A stretch of DNA of 64,000 nucleotides from Streptomyces sp. NBC_01016 (GTDB lineage: Bacteria > Actinomycetota > Actinomycetes > Streptomycetales > Streptomycetaceae): positions 3,720,001 through 3,784,000 of the forward strand of contig NZ_JAPEOQ010000001.1 in assembly GCF_026341035.1 (NCBI RefSeq), in the 5' to 3' direction. How positions within the stretch are numbered: position 1 is the first letter of the stretch; each line of letters opens with the position of its first letter. The position numbers and the translations under genes were made by a program. This document shows, one piece after another, positions 24,930 to 33,124 of this stretch. The notes under the pieces are model-generated. The model ran no database searches and had not been told where the DNA came from. It was given only the letters and a program-made list of their open reading frames with translations.

Positions 24930-25717
24930 CCACCGACGAGCCGTACGAGCCGCGCGAGCTGCGCTACGTGTACGCCGTGTGCCACCCGCTCGACGCCCCG
25001 CTCCAGGCCGAACTCACCGGTGTGGCGGGCTCCCCGCCCCGGCAGCTCGAGCACCAGGGCCTCGTCGCGGTCGTCGGCTCCGTACCCGAACGGGACTTCG
25101 CCGAGGCGCCGCTCCACGCCCACCTGGAGGACCTGGACTGGCTCACCGAGACGGCCCGCGCCCACCAGAACGTGATCGCCGCGCTCACCACGGTCACCAG
25201 CCCGCTCCCGCTGCGCCTCGCCACGGTCTTCCGTGACGACGCGGGCGTACGGCTCATGATGGAGCAGGAGGAGCGGCGCTTCCGCGCGGGCCTCGACCGC
25301 CTCGCGGGGCGCGTGGAGTGGGGTGTGAAGGTGTACGTCGAGGAGCCCGAGGCCCCCGCGCCCGCCGCTGGGCCGGCCACCTCCGGCCGTGACTATCTGC
25401 GCCGCCGCCGCGCCGAGCGCACCGCGCGCGACGACACCTGGCGGCGCGCCGAAGGCTTCGCACAGGAGCTGCACGACGAGCTGTCCCTGCACGCCGCGCA
25501 CACCCGCGTGCACCCGCCGCAGAACCCGGAACTCTCCCGCGTCAGCGGGCTGAACGTGCTCAACGCGGCGTATCTCGTGGAGCGTTCGGACGCCGAGGAG
25601 TTCGTGGAGCGGGTCGACGCGACGAAGGACCGCGAGCCGGATCTGCGGGTCGAGCTGACCGGGCCGTGGGCGGGCTACTCGTTCACGGCCGACGACGATG
25701 AAGAGGGGCAGACGTGA
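24926..25717 (+). CDS. gvpL: gas vesicle protein GvpL (GvpL/GvpF family)
   Basis: A 263-residue second member of the GvpF/L family: ELRYVYAVCHPLDAPL, LEHQGLVAVVGSVPERDF, PLPLRLATVFRDDAGVRLMM and WGVKVYVEEPEAPAPA, ending GPWAGYSFTADDDEE. GvpL is thought to coordinate accessory Gvp proteins through multiple contacts. It shares domain order with GvpF in this cluster but has a longer Arg-rich linker. The start overlaps gvpJ and the end overlaps gvpS by 4 bases each. Confidence 0.88.
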   Translation: MTTDEPYEPRELRYVYAVCHPLDAPLQAELTGVAGSPPRQLEHQGLVAVVGSVPERDFAEAPLHAHLEDLDWLTETARAHQNVIAALTTVTSPLPLRLATVFRDDAGVRLMMEQEERRFRAGLDRLAGRVEWGVKVYVEEPEAPAPAAGPATSGRDYLRRRRAERTARDDTWRRAEGFAQELHDELSLHAAHTRVHPPQNPELSRVSGLNVLNAAYLVERSDAEEFVERVDATKDREPDLRVELTGPWAGYSFTADDDEEGQT

Positions 25718-25911
25718 CGGTCGTCGAACGGCGCGAGATCGCCCTGGTGGACCTCCTCGACCGGCTGCTCGCGGGCGGCGTCGTCCTCGCAGGCGACGTC
25801 ACCCTGCGCATCGCCGATGTCGACCTGGTGCGCATCGATCTCAACGCCCTGATCAGCTCGGTGAACGAGCAAGTGCCCTCGCCCTGGCCGGAGGTGATGA
25901 ACGATGAGTGA
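25714..25911 (+). CDS. gvpS: gas vesicle protein GvpS (short GvpA family)
   Basis: A 65-residue protein that is almost entirely the GvpA core: REIALVDLLDRLLAGGVVLA, GDVTLRIADVDLVRIDLNAL, ISSVNEQVPSPWP. It is the smallest of three GvpA homologues in the cluster and probably a minor shell component. The GTG overlaps the gvpL stop, and its 3' end overlaps gvpK by 8 bases. Confidence 0.85.
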   Translation: MTVVERREIALVDLLDRLLAGGVVLAGDVTLRIADVDLVRIDLNALISSVNEQVPSPWPEVMNDE

Positions 25912-26185
25912 ACGCCGCCGCATCGAACTGGAACCCGACACGGTCGAGCGCGACCTGATGAAGCTCGTCCTCACCCTCGTCGAGCTGCTGCGCCAGCTCA
26001 TGGAGCGGCAGGCGGTCCGCCGCTTCGACCTCGGTGATCTGACGGAGGATCAGGAGGAGCGGGTCGGTCTCACCCTGATGCTCCTGGAGGACCGCATGGA
26101 GCAGCTGCGGGAGCGCTACGGGCTGCGGCCCGAGGACCTGAACATCGACCTCGGACCGCTGGGCCCGCTGCTGCCCCGCAGCTGA
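25904..26185 (+). CDS. gvpK: gas vesicle protein GvpK
   Basis: A 93-residue GvpK: RRIELEPDTVERDLMKLVLT, LVELLRQLMERQAVRRFDLG, TEDQEERVGLTLMLLEDRME and LRPEDLNIDLGPLGPLL. GvpK is an accessory protein required for vesicle formation in several organisms. It closes the cluster; a bulged hairpin follows the stop codon directly. Confidence 0.9.
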   Translation: MSERRRIELEPDTVERDLMKLVLTLVELLRQLMERQAVRRFDLGDLTEDQEERVGLTLMLLEDRMEQLRERYGLRPEDLNIDLGPLGPLLPRS

Positions 26186-26202
26186 ACCACCTTGTGGTCA
26201 GC
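26181..26202. terminator. terminator hairpin closing the gas vesicle cluster
   Basis: GCTG-A-ACCAC / CTT / GTGGT-CAGC, a 9-bp stem with one bulged A and a 3-nt loop, overlapping the gvpK stop. It lies in the 30-base gap between gvpK and the convergent methyltransferase, so it may serve both strands. Confidence 0.6.
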
Positions 26203-26215
26203 GGTACTTGTGGCG

Positions 26216-27037
26216 TCAGCGGGGCTTGCGGCAGAGGATCTCTCCGTGCAGCACGCCGAACCACGCGTCCTCGTGCGTGCCCCACTCGCGCCACGCCTGC
26301 GACACGGCCGTCAGCTGCTCCGGCGTCGCGTGGCCGCCGCCCGTCGCCCGCTCGGCGTACGCGGTGGCCAGTGTGCGGTCCGCCCACAGCCCGCTCCACC
26401 AGGAGATCTCCTCGGGCGTCGAGTAGCACCAGTTGCCGGCGGAGCACGTGATGTCCTCCTGCGCGAAACCGGCCTTCAGGGCCCATGACTTGAGGAAGCG
26501 CCCGGCGTCCGGCTCGCCGCCGTTGGCGCGGGTGACCCGCTCGTACAGGTCCAGCCAGTCGTCCATGGCGGGCAGCCGCGGGAACCAGGAGAACGCCGCG
26601 TAGTCGGACTCCCGCACGGCGATGTACCCGCCCGGCTTCGTCACCCGGCGCATCTCGCGCAGCGCCTGCACCGGGTCGCCCACGTGCTGGAGCACCTGGT
26701 GCGCGTGCACGACGCAGAACGTGTCGTCCGGCCAGTCGAGCGCGTGCACGTCGGCCGTCGTGAAGTCGACGTTGGTCAGGCCCCGTTCGGCGGCAGTGGC
26801 GCGCGCCTGGTCCAGGATGCCCTCGGCGTGGTCGGCGCCGGTGACATGCCCGTCGGGGACCAGTTCGGCCAGATCCGCGGTGATGGTGCCGGGGCCGCAG
26901 CCGATGTCCAGGATCTTCATGTGTGGCTTGAGCGAGTCGAGCAGGTAGGCCGCCGAGTTGGCGGCGGTGCGCCAGGTGTGCGAGCGGAGCACGGACTCGT
27001 GGTGTCCGTGGGTGTATACGGCGGTCTCCTGAGGCAT
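26216..27037 (-). CDS. class I SAM-dependent methyltransferase (UbiE/Methyltransf_11 type)
   Basis: A 273-residue methyltransferase. The SAM motif is ILDIGCGPGTITADLAE (about 41-57), followed by VTGADHAEGILDQA, a motif with FTTADVHALDWPDDTF, and VVHAHQVLQHVGDPVQALRE, ending with the Tyr-rich substrate region AFSWFPRLPAMDDWLDLYER. The pattern is typical of small-molecule C- or O-methyltransferases. AAGGGA lies 7 bases before the ATG. It is convergent with the gas-vesicle cluster and there is no biosynthetic neighbour. Confidence 0.85.
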   Translation of the reverse strand: MPQETAVYTHGHHESVLRSHTWRTAANSAAYLLDSLKPHMKILDIGCGPGTITADLAELVPDGHVTGADHAEGILDQARATAAERGLTNVDFTTADVHALDWPDDTFCVVHAHQVLQHVGDPVQALREMRRVTKPGGYIAVRESDYAAFSWFPRLPAMDDWLDLYERVTRANGGEPDAGRFLKSWALKAGFAQEDITCSAGNWCYSTPEEISWWSGLWADRTLATAYAERATGGGHATPEQLTAVSQAWREWGTHEDAWFGVLHGEILCRKPR

Positions 27038-27167
27038 GACTCGGTCCCTTCGCGTACGGCGGACTGCCGGGGACGCCTGCCCCCGACGGTTCGATCACCG
27101 TACGCCCGTGAGCCGCATTGTGAGATAACCGTCTTGAATAGTGGACCGAGGGGGTTGTGGGATCGGG

Positions 27168-28712
27168 TCAGAGCACCGAGTGCGGCCGGTACACGCGCAG
27201 CCCCTCGTGCTCCTTGTCCACCCACAACTCCCCGCCGCACTCGGTGACTTCACCGTCGAAGGCGAGCGGGGTGCCGGGTGCCACGCCGTCCACCCGCAGC
27301 CGCGTCAGGCGGGTCGCCGTGTGGAACGGCGAGCGGGACAGCGGCCCCGAGAGGGCCGCCGCGAGCAGCCGCACGCCGGGCAGCCGGCCGCCGTCCACCG
27401 TGCGCACGTCGAGCAGGCCGTCGGCCAGGTTCGCGCGCCGGCCCGCGGTGAGGCCCATCCGCCGGTACGTGCAGTTCCCGGCGAACAGCAGCCACAACGG
27501 CCGCTTCCTGCCCTGCAGTTCGACGCTCAGCGGATGGTCGCGGCGCAGCACGTACATGGCCCCCACGACATCCGCGAGCCGCCCGCCGACCCGCCCCGAC
27601 CAGCGCTCCCGCTCCCGCACCAGCTCCGGATAGGCGCCCAGGCTCAGGGTGTTGAGGAAGATCCCGGAGCCGTGCCCGGACGAGAAGCGGCCCACGTCCA
27701 CGGCGACCGCGTGACCGCCCTCGACGGCGCCCACCAGATCGCCGGTGTCCTCGATGCCGAGGTCGTACGCGAAGTGGTTGAGGGTGCCGCCGGGCAGCAC
27801 CGCGAGCGGCAGATCGTGCCGGAGCGCCACGCGCGCGGCCGTGTTCACGGACCCGTCGCCGCCCGAGATGCCGAGCGCGCGGGCGCGCGGCGCCGCCTTC
27901 TCCAGCTGCTGCTCGAGGTCGCCGCCGGTGCACTCGATGTATTCGGCGAGGGGCAGCGCGTCCCGCAGGGCCCGCACACGCTCCGGGGTGCCCGCCCCGG
28001 TGTTCACGACCATCACGAGGCCCTCGCCGCCCGGCAGCGCCGGCACGTCGTCCACCAGGGGGCGGCCCGGCGCCGGCAGCTGGTCGCGGGTAGGCACCAG
28101 ACCGCGTACGGCGAACGCCGCACCCGCGCCGAGGGCCGCGCCCGCGAGGACGTCGGCGGGGAAGTGGGCGCCGGTGTAGACGCGGGAGGCCGCCACGGAG
28201 AAGGCCACGGGGGCGACGAGCGCGCCCAGACCACGGGACTCCAGGGCCACGCCCGTCGCGAAGGCCGCGGCGGAGGCCGAGTGCCCGGACGGGAACGAGG
28301 TCGTGAACGGCTGCCGCTTCAGCCGGCGGACCAGCGGCACCGGGTCGAGATCCGGCCGCGCCCGGCGCACCGAGCGCTTCCCGAGGGTGTTGATGGTCGC
28401 CGAGGCGAGCGCGAGAGAGGCCACTCCGCGCACGGCGGCCCGGCGGGCGCGCGGCGATCCGGACACCGCGAGGGCCCCGCCCACCGCGAACCACAGCACA
28501 CCGTGGTTCGCGGACTTGCTCAGGCGCGGCAGGATCCGCTCGGCGCCCGGCCAGTTCGCTCCCGCGGCGAACTCGAAGACGCGCAGATCGAGTGCGGCGA
28601 GCCGGGCGCGCAACGTCGGGGGCGCGGGTGGCGTCGAATCAAGGAGGGGACCCGAGGTGAACGGCTTCAGCGAATTCATGGACTTCAAATTCAGTGACTT
28701 CAGGGGCGACAT
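27168..28712 (-). CDS. bifunctional PAP2 phosphatase / diacylglycerol kinase family protein
   Basis: About 514 residues. The N-terminal half is a PAP2 phosphatase with its three motifs: KRSVRRARP, PSGHSASA and SRVYTGAHFPADV. The C-terminal half is a DAGK/LCB5-type lipid kinase with SGGDGSVNTAA and LPGGTLNHFAYDLG. The fusion can dephosphorylate and rephosphorylate lipids such as phosphatidate and acts at the membrane. The start is uncertain: ATG 28712 would be nearly leaderless behind a GGGTAC element, while ATG 28679 leaves a short leader. The first 25 residues have a repetitive LKSLNLKSMNSLK pattern. Confidence 0.85.
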   Translation of the reverse strand: MSPLKSLNLKSMNSLKPFTSGPLLDSTPPAPPTLRARLAALDLRVFEFAAGANWPGAERILPRLSKSANHGVLWFAVGGALAVSGSPRARRAAVRGVASLALASATINTLGKRSVRRARPDLDPVPLVRRLKRQPFTTSFPSGHSASAAAFATGVALESRGLGALVAPVAFSVAASRVYTGAHFPADVLAGAALGAGAAFAVRGLVPTRDQLPAPGRPLVDDVPALPGGEGLVMVVNTGAGTPERVRALRDALPLAEYIECTGGDLEQQLEKAAPRARALGISGGDGSVNTAARVALRHDLPLAVLPGGTLNHFAYDLGIEDTGDLVGAVEGGHAVAVDVGRFSSGHGSGIFLNTLSLGAYPELVRERERWSGRVGGRLADVVGAMYVLRRDHPLSVELQGRKRPLWLLFAGNCTYRRMGLTAGRRANLADGLLDVRTVDGGRLPGVRLLAAALSGPLSRSPFHTATRLTRLRVDGVAPGTPLAFDGEVTECGGELWVDKEHEGLRVYRPHSVL

Positions 28713-28721
28713 GCGTGACTG

Positions 28722-28746
28722 GTACCCCGGCGAGGGGTCCGCATCC
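28722..28746 (-). promoter_or_regulatory. candidate SigB-type promoter of the PAP2/DAGK gene
   Basis: On the minus strand GGAT-N15-GGGTAC, matching GNNT-N14-16-GGGTAC/T. The hexamer ends 9 bases before ATG 28712, the same geometry as the candidate before the holin-like gene at 16459. A plausible match, not proof. Confidence 0.4.
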
Positions 28747-28805
28747 GGTGCGCTCAGGCCAATTCGTTTGCCCGTCACCCGCACGGGCGTCCAGAATGCG
28801 GGATC

Positions 28806-30428
28806 ATGGGACATCTGGAAGCGGCACATCTTGAGTACTACCTCCCCGACGGGAGGGCGCTGCTCGGCGATGTCTCGTTCCGGGTCGGCGAGGGCGCGGT
28901 CGTCGCGCTCGTCGGGCCGAACGGAGCGGGCAAGACGACCCTCCTGCGACTGATCTCCGGCGAGCTGCGGCCGCACGGAGGCTCGGTCACCGTCGGCGGC
29001 GGCCTCGGCGTGATGCGCCAGTTCGTGGGGTCTGTCCGTGACGAGACGACCGTCCGCGACCTCCTCGTATCGGTGTCCACGCCGCGCATCCGGGAGGCGG
29101 CGAAGGCGGTCGACGAGGCCGAGCACCTGATCATGACCGTCGACGACGAGGCCGCGCAGATGAGCTACGCGCAGGCCCTCTCCGACTGGGCCGAGGCACA
29201 GGGCTACGAGGCGGAGACCCTCTGGGACATGTGCACGACGGCGGCGCTGGGCATGCCGTACGACAAGGCCCAGTTCCGCGAGGTGAGCACCCTCTCGGGC
29301 GGCGAACAGAAGCGCCTCGTCCTGGAGGCGCTGCTGCGCGGCACGGACGAGGTCCTCCTCCTCGACGAGCCGGACAACTATCTGGACGTCCCCGGCAAGC
29401 GCTGGCTGGAGGAGAAGCTCCGCGAGACCCGCAAGACGGTCCTGTTCGTCTCCCACGACCGGGAGCTCCTCGCCCGCTCCGCGGAGAAGATCGTCAGCGT
29501 CGAGCCGAGCCCCGGCGGGGCCGACGCGTGGGTGCACGGCGGCGGCTTCGCCACGTACCACGAGGCGCGTCGCGAGCGTTTCGCGCGCTTCGAGGAGCTG
29601 CGGCGCCGCTGGGACGAGAAGCACGCGCAGCTGAAGAAGCTTGTGGTCAATCTGCGGCAGGCGGCTTCCGTCAGCCACGAAATGGCGTCCCGCTACGCGG
29701 CGGCGCAGACGCGGCTGCGCAAGTTCGAGGAGGCGGGCCCGCCGCCGGAGCCGCCGCGCGAGCAGGACATCACGATGCGCCTGAAGGGCGGCCGCACCGG
29801 CATTCGGGCGGTGACCTGCGAGAACCTTGAGCTGACCGGCCTGATGAAGCCCTTCTCGCTGGAGGTCTTCTACGGCGAGCGGGTCGCGGTCCTCGGTTCG
29901 AACGGCTCGGGGAAGTCGCACTTCCTGCGGCTGCTCGCGGGCGACGACTCCGTGGGGCACACGGGAGCGTGGAAGCTCGGTGCGCGTGTGGTGCCGGGGC
30001 ACTTCGCCCAGACCCACGCCCACCCCGAGCTCCAGGGCCGGCCGCTCCTCGACATCCTGTGGCGCGACCACGCGAAGGACAAGGGGGCGGCGATGTCCCT
30101 GCTCCGTCGCTACGAGCTGACGGCGCAGGCGGAGCAGAAGTTCGAGCGGCTGTCGGGTGGCCAGCAGGCCCGCTTCCAGATCCTGCTGCTCGAGCTCGAG
30201 GGGGCGACCGCGCTGTTGCTGGACGAGCCCACGGACAACCTCGACCTGGAGTCGGCGGAGGCGCTTCAGGAGGGCCTGGAGTCCTTCGACGGCACGGTCC
30301 TCGCGGTCACCCACGACCGCTGGTTCGCCCGCGCCTTCGACCGCTACCTGGTCTTCGGCTCGGACGGCCAGGTCCGCGAGACCCAGGCCCCGGTCTGGGA
30401 CGAACGCCGAGTGGACCGCGCCAGGTAA
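28806..30428 (+). CDS. ABC-F family ATPase
   Basis: A 540-residue duplicated ATPase without membrane segments. NBD1: Walker A GPNGAGKTT (about 38-46), signature LSGGEQKRL, Walker B LLLLDEPDNYLD. NBD2: Walker A GSNGSGKSH, signature LSGGQQARF, Walker B LLLDEPTDNLD. The linker (about 255-320) is a charged coiled coil RFARFEELRRRWDEKHAQLK, as in ribosome-acting ABC-F proteins. Members relieve ribosome stalling or protect from antibiotics; which applies is unknown. Asp replaces the usual Thr in the first LDEP(T) motif. The ribosome-binding site is weak. It is divergent from the PAP2/DAGK gene. Confidence 0.9.
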   Translation: MGHLEAAHLEYYLPDGRALLGDVSFRVGEGAVVALVGPNGAGKTTLLRLISGELRPHGGSVTVGGGLGVMRQFVGSVRDETTVRDLLVSVSTPRIREAAKAVDEAEHLIMTVDDEAAQMSYAQALSDWAEAQGYEAETLWDMCTTAALGMPYDKAQFREVSTLSGGEQKRLVLEALLRGTDEVLLLDEPDNYLDVPGKRWLEEKLRETRKTVLFVSHDRELLARSAEKIVSVEPSPGGADAWVHGGGFATYHEARRERFARFEELRRRWDEKHAQLKKLVVNLRQAASVSHEMASRYAAAQTRLRKFEEAGPPPEPPREQDITMRLKGGRTGIRAVTCENLELTGLMKPFSLEVFYGERVAVLGSNGSGKSHFLRLLAGDDSVGHTGAWKLGARVVPGHFAQTHAHPELQGRPLLDILWRDHAKDKGAAMSLLRRYELTAQAEQKFERLSGGQQARFQILLLELEGATALLLDEPTDNLDLESAEALQEGLESFDGTVLAVTHDRWFARAFDRYLVFGSDGQVRETQAPVWDERRVDRAR

Positions 30429-30588
30429 CGGGGCTCCGCCCCGGACCCCGCTGCTCAATCGCCGCAGGGGCTTGATAGCTCAAGCCCCTGCGGCGATTGA
30501 TGGATCAAGCCCGATCGCCGGTGGGCATTTCCAGCCCCGCCGGCGATTGAGGCGCGGGGTCCGGGGCAGAGCCCCGCGGCCGTAACCG
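30429..30588. repeat. GC-rich intergenic palindrome family, composite copy (three units)
   Basis: A plus-orientation unit (30429-30478), a short minus half-unit (30479-30500), a spacer ATGGATCAAGCCCGATCGCC then GGTGGGCATTTCC, and a minus unit (30531-30588). It fills the gap between the convergent ABC-F and baeRF2 genes and can fold into strong stems in both directions, so it probably serves as a two-way terminator. The same composite, slightly deleted, occurs at 40790-40938. Confidence 0.85.
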
Positions 30589-31593
30589 CTAGTGGGTCCA
30601 ACGCAGCAGCGCGCCGAGGCCACCCGCCGGCCCCGCAGAGGGATCCGCTCCGGACACGGACAACGCCCCCGCCCCACTCGCGGCAGCACACCGCATGAGG
30701 GCGTCGTCGGCCCGCGCCGACACCACCTCACCCGCGCCGAGCGCCTCCGCGTCCGTGCGCCGCACGCCCAACTGGTCCGGGCTGTCGCCCACCCACACCT
30801 CACGGTGCGCGTCGGGCCCGTCCGAACGGATCAGCAGCTCCGCGATCCGGTGCTCACGCGCCGCGTCCACCAACGCCGGCACGCCCTCCGCCGCCGCTTC
30901 GCCCTGACCGCGCGCCTCGGCGAACAGCGCCAGGTCGTGCGCGGCGCGCTGCGCCACCTGCTGGGCCCTGGCCTGTTCCAGCTCGCTGTCGAGGAGCCGG
31001 CTCTCCGCCCCGTGCCGGGCGCGGACGACCGAGCCGTGCAGGTCGGCGGGGAGCCGGTCCCGTACGGCGGCGCACTCCCGGTCCTCGCCGACCAGGACGA
31101 CGAGATCGGCCCGGGTATCGGCCTGGCAGCGCGCCAACGCCCCGGCGATCTCACCGTCGTTGTGCTCCCAGGTGTGCTCGCCGCGCGCGGAGCGCAGTTC
31201 GAAGTCGGCGCCGGCCTGGTCGACGTACGCGACGAGGCACAGCGGGTCCTCGCCCGCGAGGTCGAGCAGCGGCGTCGTGTGCGGCAGCGCCGCCCAGCGC
31301 GCCGATGTCCGCCCCGGCGGGGTGCTCAGCGGCGGGTCGAGGACGACCTCGCCGTCGCGTGCGAAGAAGGCCCGGCCGACCGGTTCGCGCGAGTGCCGCA
31401 GGTCCTCGACCGCGGCCCGCATCGCGTGACACGTCGCCTCGTCCGCGCCGGCCGCGGCGAGCGCGCGCTGCACCCCGAGCGCCTCCAACGACCGCTCGTC
31501 GGGGGTGGATTCGTTGTGCCGTGACGTGTCGACGTACACGGAGGCCCAAGGGCCGGGTTGATTGCACAGGGGGTTGAGAAACGCCAGGTCCAT
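30589..31593 (-). CDS. baeRF2 (Rv2629/Vms1-like) family protein
   Basis: A 334-residue protein matching the bacterial/archaeal eRF1-like family 2 group that includes mycobacterial Rv2629. Features are the N-terminal PWASVYVDTSRHNE, the central LCLVAYVDQAGADFELRSAR and DTRADLVVLVGEDRECAAVR, and the C-terminal RIAELLIRSDGPDAHREVWVG of the L7Ae-like domain. Family members are predicted ribosome-associated peptidyl-tRNA hydrolases or hibernation factors active under stress. It is downstream of the DJ-1/PfpI and CBS genes on the same strand, probably co-transcribed. Confidence 0.82.
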   Translation of the reverse strand: MDLAFLNPLCNQPGPWASVYVDTSRHNESTPDERSLEALGVQRALAAAGADEATCHAMRAAVEDLRHSREPVGRAFFARDGEVVLDPPLSTPPGRTSARWAALPHTTPLLDLAGEDPLCLVAYVDQAGADFELRSARGEHTWEHNDGEIAGALARCQADTRADLVVLVGEDRECAAVRDRLPADLHGSVVRARHGAESRLLDSELEQARAQQVAQRAAHDLALFAEARGQGEAAAEGVPALVDAAREHRIAELLIRSDGPDAHREVWVGDSPDQLGVRRTDAEALGAGEVVSARADDALMRCAAASGAGALSVSGADPSAGPAGGLGALLRWTH

Positions 31594-31607
31594 GGCTGCC
31601 TCCCGAA

Positions 31608-31637
31608 AGTCGTGGGTCCGGTAGTCGTGGGTCCGGT
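31608..31637. repeat. 15-bp tandem repeat, two units
   Basis: Two perfect copies of AGTCGTGGGTCCGGT (31608-31622 and 31623-31637) in the 49-base gap between the DJ-1/PfpI and baeRF2 genes. It may alter spacing or mRNA structure upstream of the baeRF2 ribosome-binding site (GGGAGG). Confidence 0.8.
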
Positions 31638-31642
31638 GCGCC

Positions 31643-32185
31643 TCAGACTCCGCTGACCTGCTTCAGCAGCGCCGCGTCGAAGGCCTTGAGGTCGTCCGGG
31701 CGGCGGCTGGTGACCAGCACGTTCGGTCCGGCCGTGCAGACCTTCACCTGCTCGTCGACCCAGGTGCCGCCCGCGTTGCGGATGTCGGTGGCCAGGCTCG
31801 GGTACGAGGTCAGCGTGCGGTCGCGCACCACGTCGGCCTCGACCAGCGTCCACGCCGCGTGGCAGATCGCCGCGACCGGCAGGCCCCGGTCGAAGAAGTC
31901 CCGTACGAACGCGACCGCTTCGGGGTCCGTGCGCAGCTGGTCCGGGTTGGCCACGCCGCCCGGCAGTACCAGCGCGTCGAAGCCGTCCGCCGACGACCCG
32001 AGGGACGCCACCGTCTTGTCGACGGGAAACTTGTCCGCCTTGTCGAGGTGGTCGAAGGCCTGGATCTCACCCTGCTTGGTCGATACGAGCACGGGTTCGC
32101 CGTCCGCGTCCCGCACCGCCTGCCAGGGGTCGGTCAGCTCAATCTGCTCGGCCCCTTCGGGTGCCACCAGGAACGCGATCCGCAT
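31643..32185 (-). CDS. DJ-1/PfpI family (type 1 glutamine amidotransferase-like) protein
   Basis: A 180-residue protein of the PfpI/YraA group. The nucleophile elbow is AAICHAAWTLVEA with Cys at about 112 followed by His; the acidic residue is in FLVAPEGAEQIE (about 13-16). The family includes general-stress deglycase/protease-like proteins. AAGGGAG lies upstream of the ATG. It is located between the CBS and baeRF2 genes, which suggests a stress-related operon. Confidence 0.88.
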   Translation of the reverse strand: MRIAFLVAPEGAEQIELTDPWQAVRDADGEPVLVSTKQGEIQAFDHLDKADKFPVDKTVASLGSSADGFDALVLPGGVANPDQLRTDPEAVAFVRDFFDRGLPVAAICHAAWTLVEADVVRDRTLTSYPSLATDIRNAGGTWVDEQVKVCTAGPNVLVTSRRPDDLKAFDAALLKQVSGV

Positions 32186-32263
32186 CGTCGGTCAACTCCC
32201 TTGCTACGTAGTGCTGTTCGGTGCTCTCGGGATGCTCTGGTCGGGGTCGGGGGCGGGCCGGGG

Positions 32264-32704
32264 TCAGGTCGGCGTGCCGCGCGCCCAGCCGTCCGGGTCG
32301 GCGCCGCTGATGTCGGCGAGCGCGGACGCCGGGTCCTGGGTCAGCGCCAGATCGCCCAGGCTGACCATCCCGACGGCCTGCCCGTCCTGCACCACCGGCA
32401 GGCGGCGCACGGCGTACTCGCGCATCAGCGCCACCGCGGCGGACACCTCGTCGTCCGGGCCGATCGCCACCGGATGCGGAGTGCACACCGCCTCGGCGCT
32501 CACCGTGAGCGGATCGGCCCCGTCGGCGACGGCCCGCAGCGCGATGTCCCGGTCCGTGAGCACGCCCACGACCTGCATCTCGTCCGCCACCAGTACATCC
32601 CCGATGTCCTGCGCCCGCATCAGCTGGGCGGCCTCGACCAGCGAGGCGTCGGGGCGTACCGCGACCACGCCGGGCGTCATGACTTCCCTCACTACATCGG
32701 CCAT
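32264..32704 (-). CDS. CBS-domain pair protein
   Basis: A 146-residue protein that is essentially two CBS domains: VREVMTPGVVAVRPDASLVE ... VVGVLTDRDIALRA (about 4-58), and TPHPVAIGPDDEVSAAVALM ... VGMVSLGDLAL (about 74-125). Such proteins sense adenine nucleotides; many streptomycete paralogues are stress-induced. AGGAAGG lies 9 bases before the ATG and defines the start. Two candidate SigB-type promoters lie upstream, in the long gap before the divergent sigma-factor gene. Confidence 0.9.
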   Translation of the reverse strand: MADVVREVMTPGVVAVRPDASLVEAAQLMRAQDIGDVLVADEMQVVGVLTDRDIALRAVADGADPLTVSAEAVCTPHPVAIGPDDEVSAAVALMREYAVRRLPVVQDGQAVGMVSLGDLALTQDPASALADISGADPDGWARGTPT

Positions 32705-32751
32705 CGCATTAGGCCTTCCTGCATCTTCGGGTGCACCGGGATCCCGGCCAG

Positions 32752-32776
32752 GTACCCGACCGACCCGGAGCCAATC
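32752..32776 (-). promoter_or_regulatory. candidate SigB-type promoter P1 of the CBS gene
   Basis: On the minus strand GATT-N15-GGGTAC, a full match to GNNT-N14-16-GGGTAC/T. The -10 lies 47 bases before the ATG, leaving room for the AGGAAGG site. It is next to a SigB-family sigma gene. Confidence 0.5.
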
Positions 32777-32829
32777 CCGCTCATTTATAAGGGCTTCCTC
32801 TCCTCCAATGGCTCGGCGGTGCACGACGC

Positions 32830-32854
32830 GTACCCGACCGCTTCGCGGTGACAC
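32830..32854 (-). promoter_or_regulatory. candidate SigB-type promoter P2 of the CBS gene
   Basis: On the minus strand GTGT-N15-GGGTAC, with the same spacing as P1 and 78 bases farther upstream. Both candidates are followed by related bases, and GGTCGGGTAC is common to both. Confidence 0.4.
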
Positions 32855-33000
32855 CTGGCGGTTTGCCCGCGCGGGGCAGGGGGACCCGCGCGAACATGCG
32901 GGTCCGGCCCATTGAGGGCACGAAGGGGCGATGTGTTTGCGGCCATGCCCCAGGGGCAGGCGAATGACAGTGCTTCGGACAGGAGGCACGTCCGTGGGAG

Positions 33001-33021
33001 GGATACGACCGCGTCGTATCC
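33001..33021. promoter_or_regulatory. perfect inverted repeat upstream of the sigma-factor gene
   Basis: GGATACGAC-CGC-GTCGTATCC: 9-bp arms with a 3-bp spacer, about 104 bases upstream of the sigma-factor ATG. A smaller CGATCC-GCA-GGATCG follows at 33025-33039. This part of the 420-base gap is otherwise featureless. It is a good candidate for a regulator's operator controlling the sigma gene. Confidence 0.5.
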
Positions 33022-33124
33022 GGTCGATCCGCAGGATCGCCCCGGGTGTGTCCGACAGTCTGTGCGGGCGCTACTCCCACGGTGACCACTGAACCCAAGG
33101 CACCCTTCAGGGAGTTGCGACCAG

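Noticed and set aside
27011..27020. A further GTATAC near the start of the methyltransferase gene, as a fourth GntR box
   Set aside because: Its flanks (TGTATACGG) do not match the GGTATACA core and it lies inside the coding sequence.
32934..32960. GTTT-N15-GGGCAG upstream of the sigma-factor gene as an autoregulatory SigB promoter
   Set aside because: The -10 matches only GGG at its conserved positions and differs at TAC/T.
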